Assembly (NCBI RefSeq): GCF_003693445.1
Contig: NZ_RFAR01000047.1
Span: 1-33,741, forward strand
DNA length: 33,741 bases
DNA from: Aquitalea palustris
Lineage (GTDB): Bacteria; Pseudomonadota; Gammaproteobacteria; Burkholderiales; Chromobacteriaceae
Direction of reading: 5' to 3'
Shown here: positions 33,430 through 33,741 of the stretch, piece by piece
Position numbering within the stretch: the stretch's first letter is position 1
Layout of the letters: every line of letters begins with the position of its first letter
The notes under the pieces: generated by a model
What the model saw: the letters and a program-made list of their open reading frames with translations, nothing else
What the model was told of the DNA's origin: nothing
The model's database searches: none
Position numbers and translations under genes: made by a program

Positions 33430-33741
33430 TGTTGTCTCCTCACTGCGACTGCATCGGAGCGCGCCCCGCTCCGGGGGAGGCATTGGCAACAGCGGCCAGC
33501 ACCCACCCTACGGTAATGGCGCACAGGCGGCAGGACTTGAACAAATACGACAGCTTTACCATGGATAACGTCTGGCAGTCTCTCGACAGGTACAGCAAAA
33601 AAACCTGTGGAATCATGGGGTTTTATGCACAGAAGTCAGAGTCCGATAGCAGCTTAGAAGTAAATACAGGTATGCATTCGCTCACGCGGATGATGTTTTG
33701 TCTTGCCGCTTCCGCGCGGCGAACGGGAAAGGGATCTTTGC
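33430..33741. other. Region upstream of fdhA, no gene supported
   Basis: These 312 bases should hold the fdhA promoter on the minus strand. I see a weak dyad, CAGGT (33579-33583) with ACCTG near 33593, but no convincing promoter boxes. An open plus-strand frame from 33561 runs to the window end but its translation is not protein-like. Confidence 0.4.

Noticed and set aside
33430-33510. Possible sigma-54 promoter for fdhA (CTGGCC...TTGC on the minus strand)
   Set aside because: The distance between the GG and GC elements is eight bases rather than the required ten, so it does not fit the sigma-54 pattern.
33561-33741. Plus-strand open frame starting with ATG and running off the window end
   Set aside because: Sixty codons without a ribosome site, and the translation (MDNVWQSLDRYSKK onward) is not recognisable. 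It would also overlap the expected fdhA promoter region. Sequence beyond the window would decide.
1-33741. CRISPR arrays, tRNA and rRNA genes, insertion sequences, phage or toxin-antitoxin genes
   Set aside because: No regularly spaced repeats, no tRNA cloverleaf or rRNA segments, and no transposase or integrase motifs were seen on either strand.

Overview
The window reads as the chromosome of a betaproteobacterium, most likely Neisseriales/Chromobacteriaceae (the Chromobacterium, Aquitalea, Vogesella group). This is inferred from the GC-rich coding style, the complete proteobacterial iscRSUA-hscBA-fdx-iscX operon, an FdsGBAD-type formate dehydrogenase and a dppABCDF operon. No sequence search could be run, so the genus is a guess. 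I see no rRNA, tRNA, CRISPR array, insertion sequence or phage gene.

Layout. Positions 1-2600 (minus strand) hold a thioredoxin, a carboxymethyl-hydroxymuconate isomerase family protein, a stand-alone RlmK-type rRNA methyltransferase and CoaD. Positions 2755-8717 (minus) are a dipeptide/oligopeptide ABC importer in the order dppA, terminator and 440-base gap, dppB, dppC, dppD, dppF. Positions 8895-10016 (minus) encode a FabH-like ketoacyl-ACP synthase III. From 10280 the plus strand carries an IscR box and promoter followed by the eight-gene isc operon to 16011, then a glutathione S-transferase and uridine kinase.

Positions 18000-24443 (plus) form the most interesting unit: a fold-type III PLP amino-acid deaminase, a GntP-family permease, an RpiR/SIS regulator, a D-aminoacylase, RidA and a KdgK-type sugar-acid kinase. 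Taken together these genes fit uptake of N-acetyl-D-glucosaminate (a product of oxidative chitin breakdown) or D-glucosaminate, then deacetylation, deamination to 2-keto-3-deoxygluconate with RidA clearing the imine intermediate, and phosphorylation to KDPG. A plain D-amino-acid pathway is the rival reading. The leader of this unit has an AT-rich promoter zone with a duplicated motif and a possible folded RNA.

Positions 24663-26747 hold an orphan fimbrial-adhesin-like protein and, convergently, an orphan periplasmic solute-binding protein. Positions 26958-33429 (minus) form a C1 oxidation module: glutathione-independent formaldehyde dehydrogenase followed by the NAD-linked molybdenum formate dehydrogenase fdsG-fdsB-fdsA-fdsD, so formaldehyde can be oxidised through formate to CO2. 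The last 312 bases contain nothing I can support.
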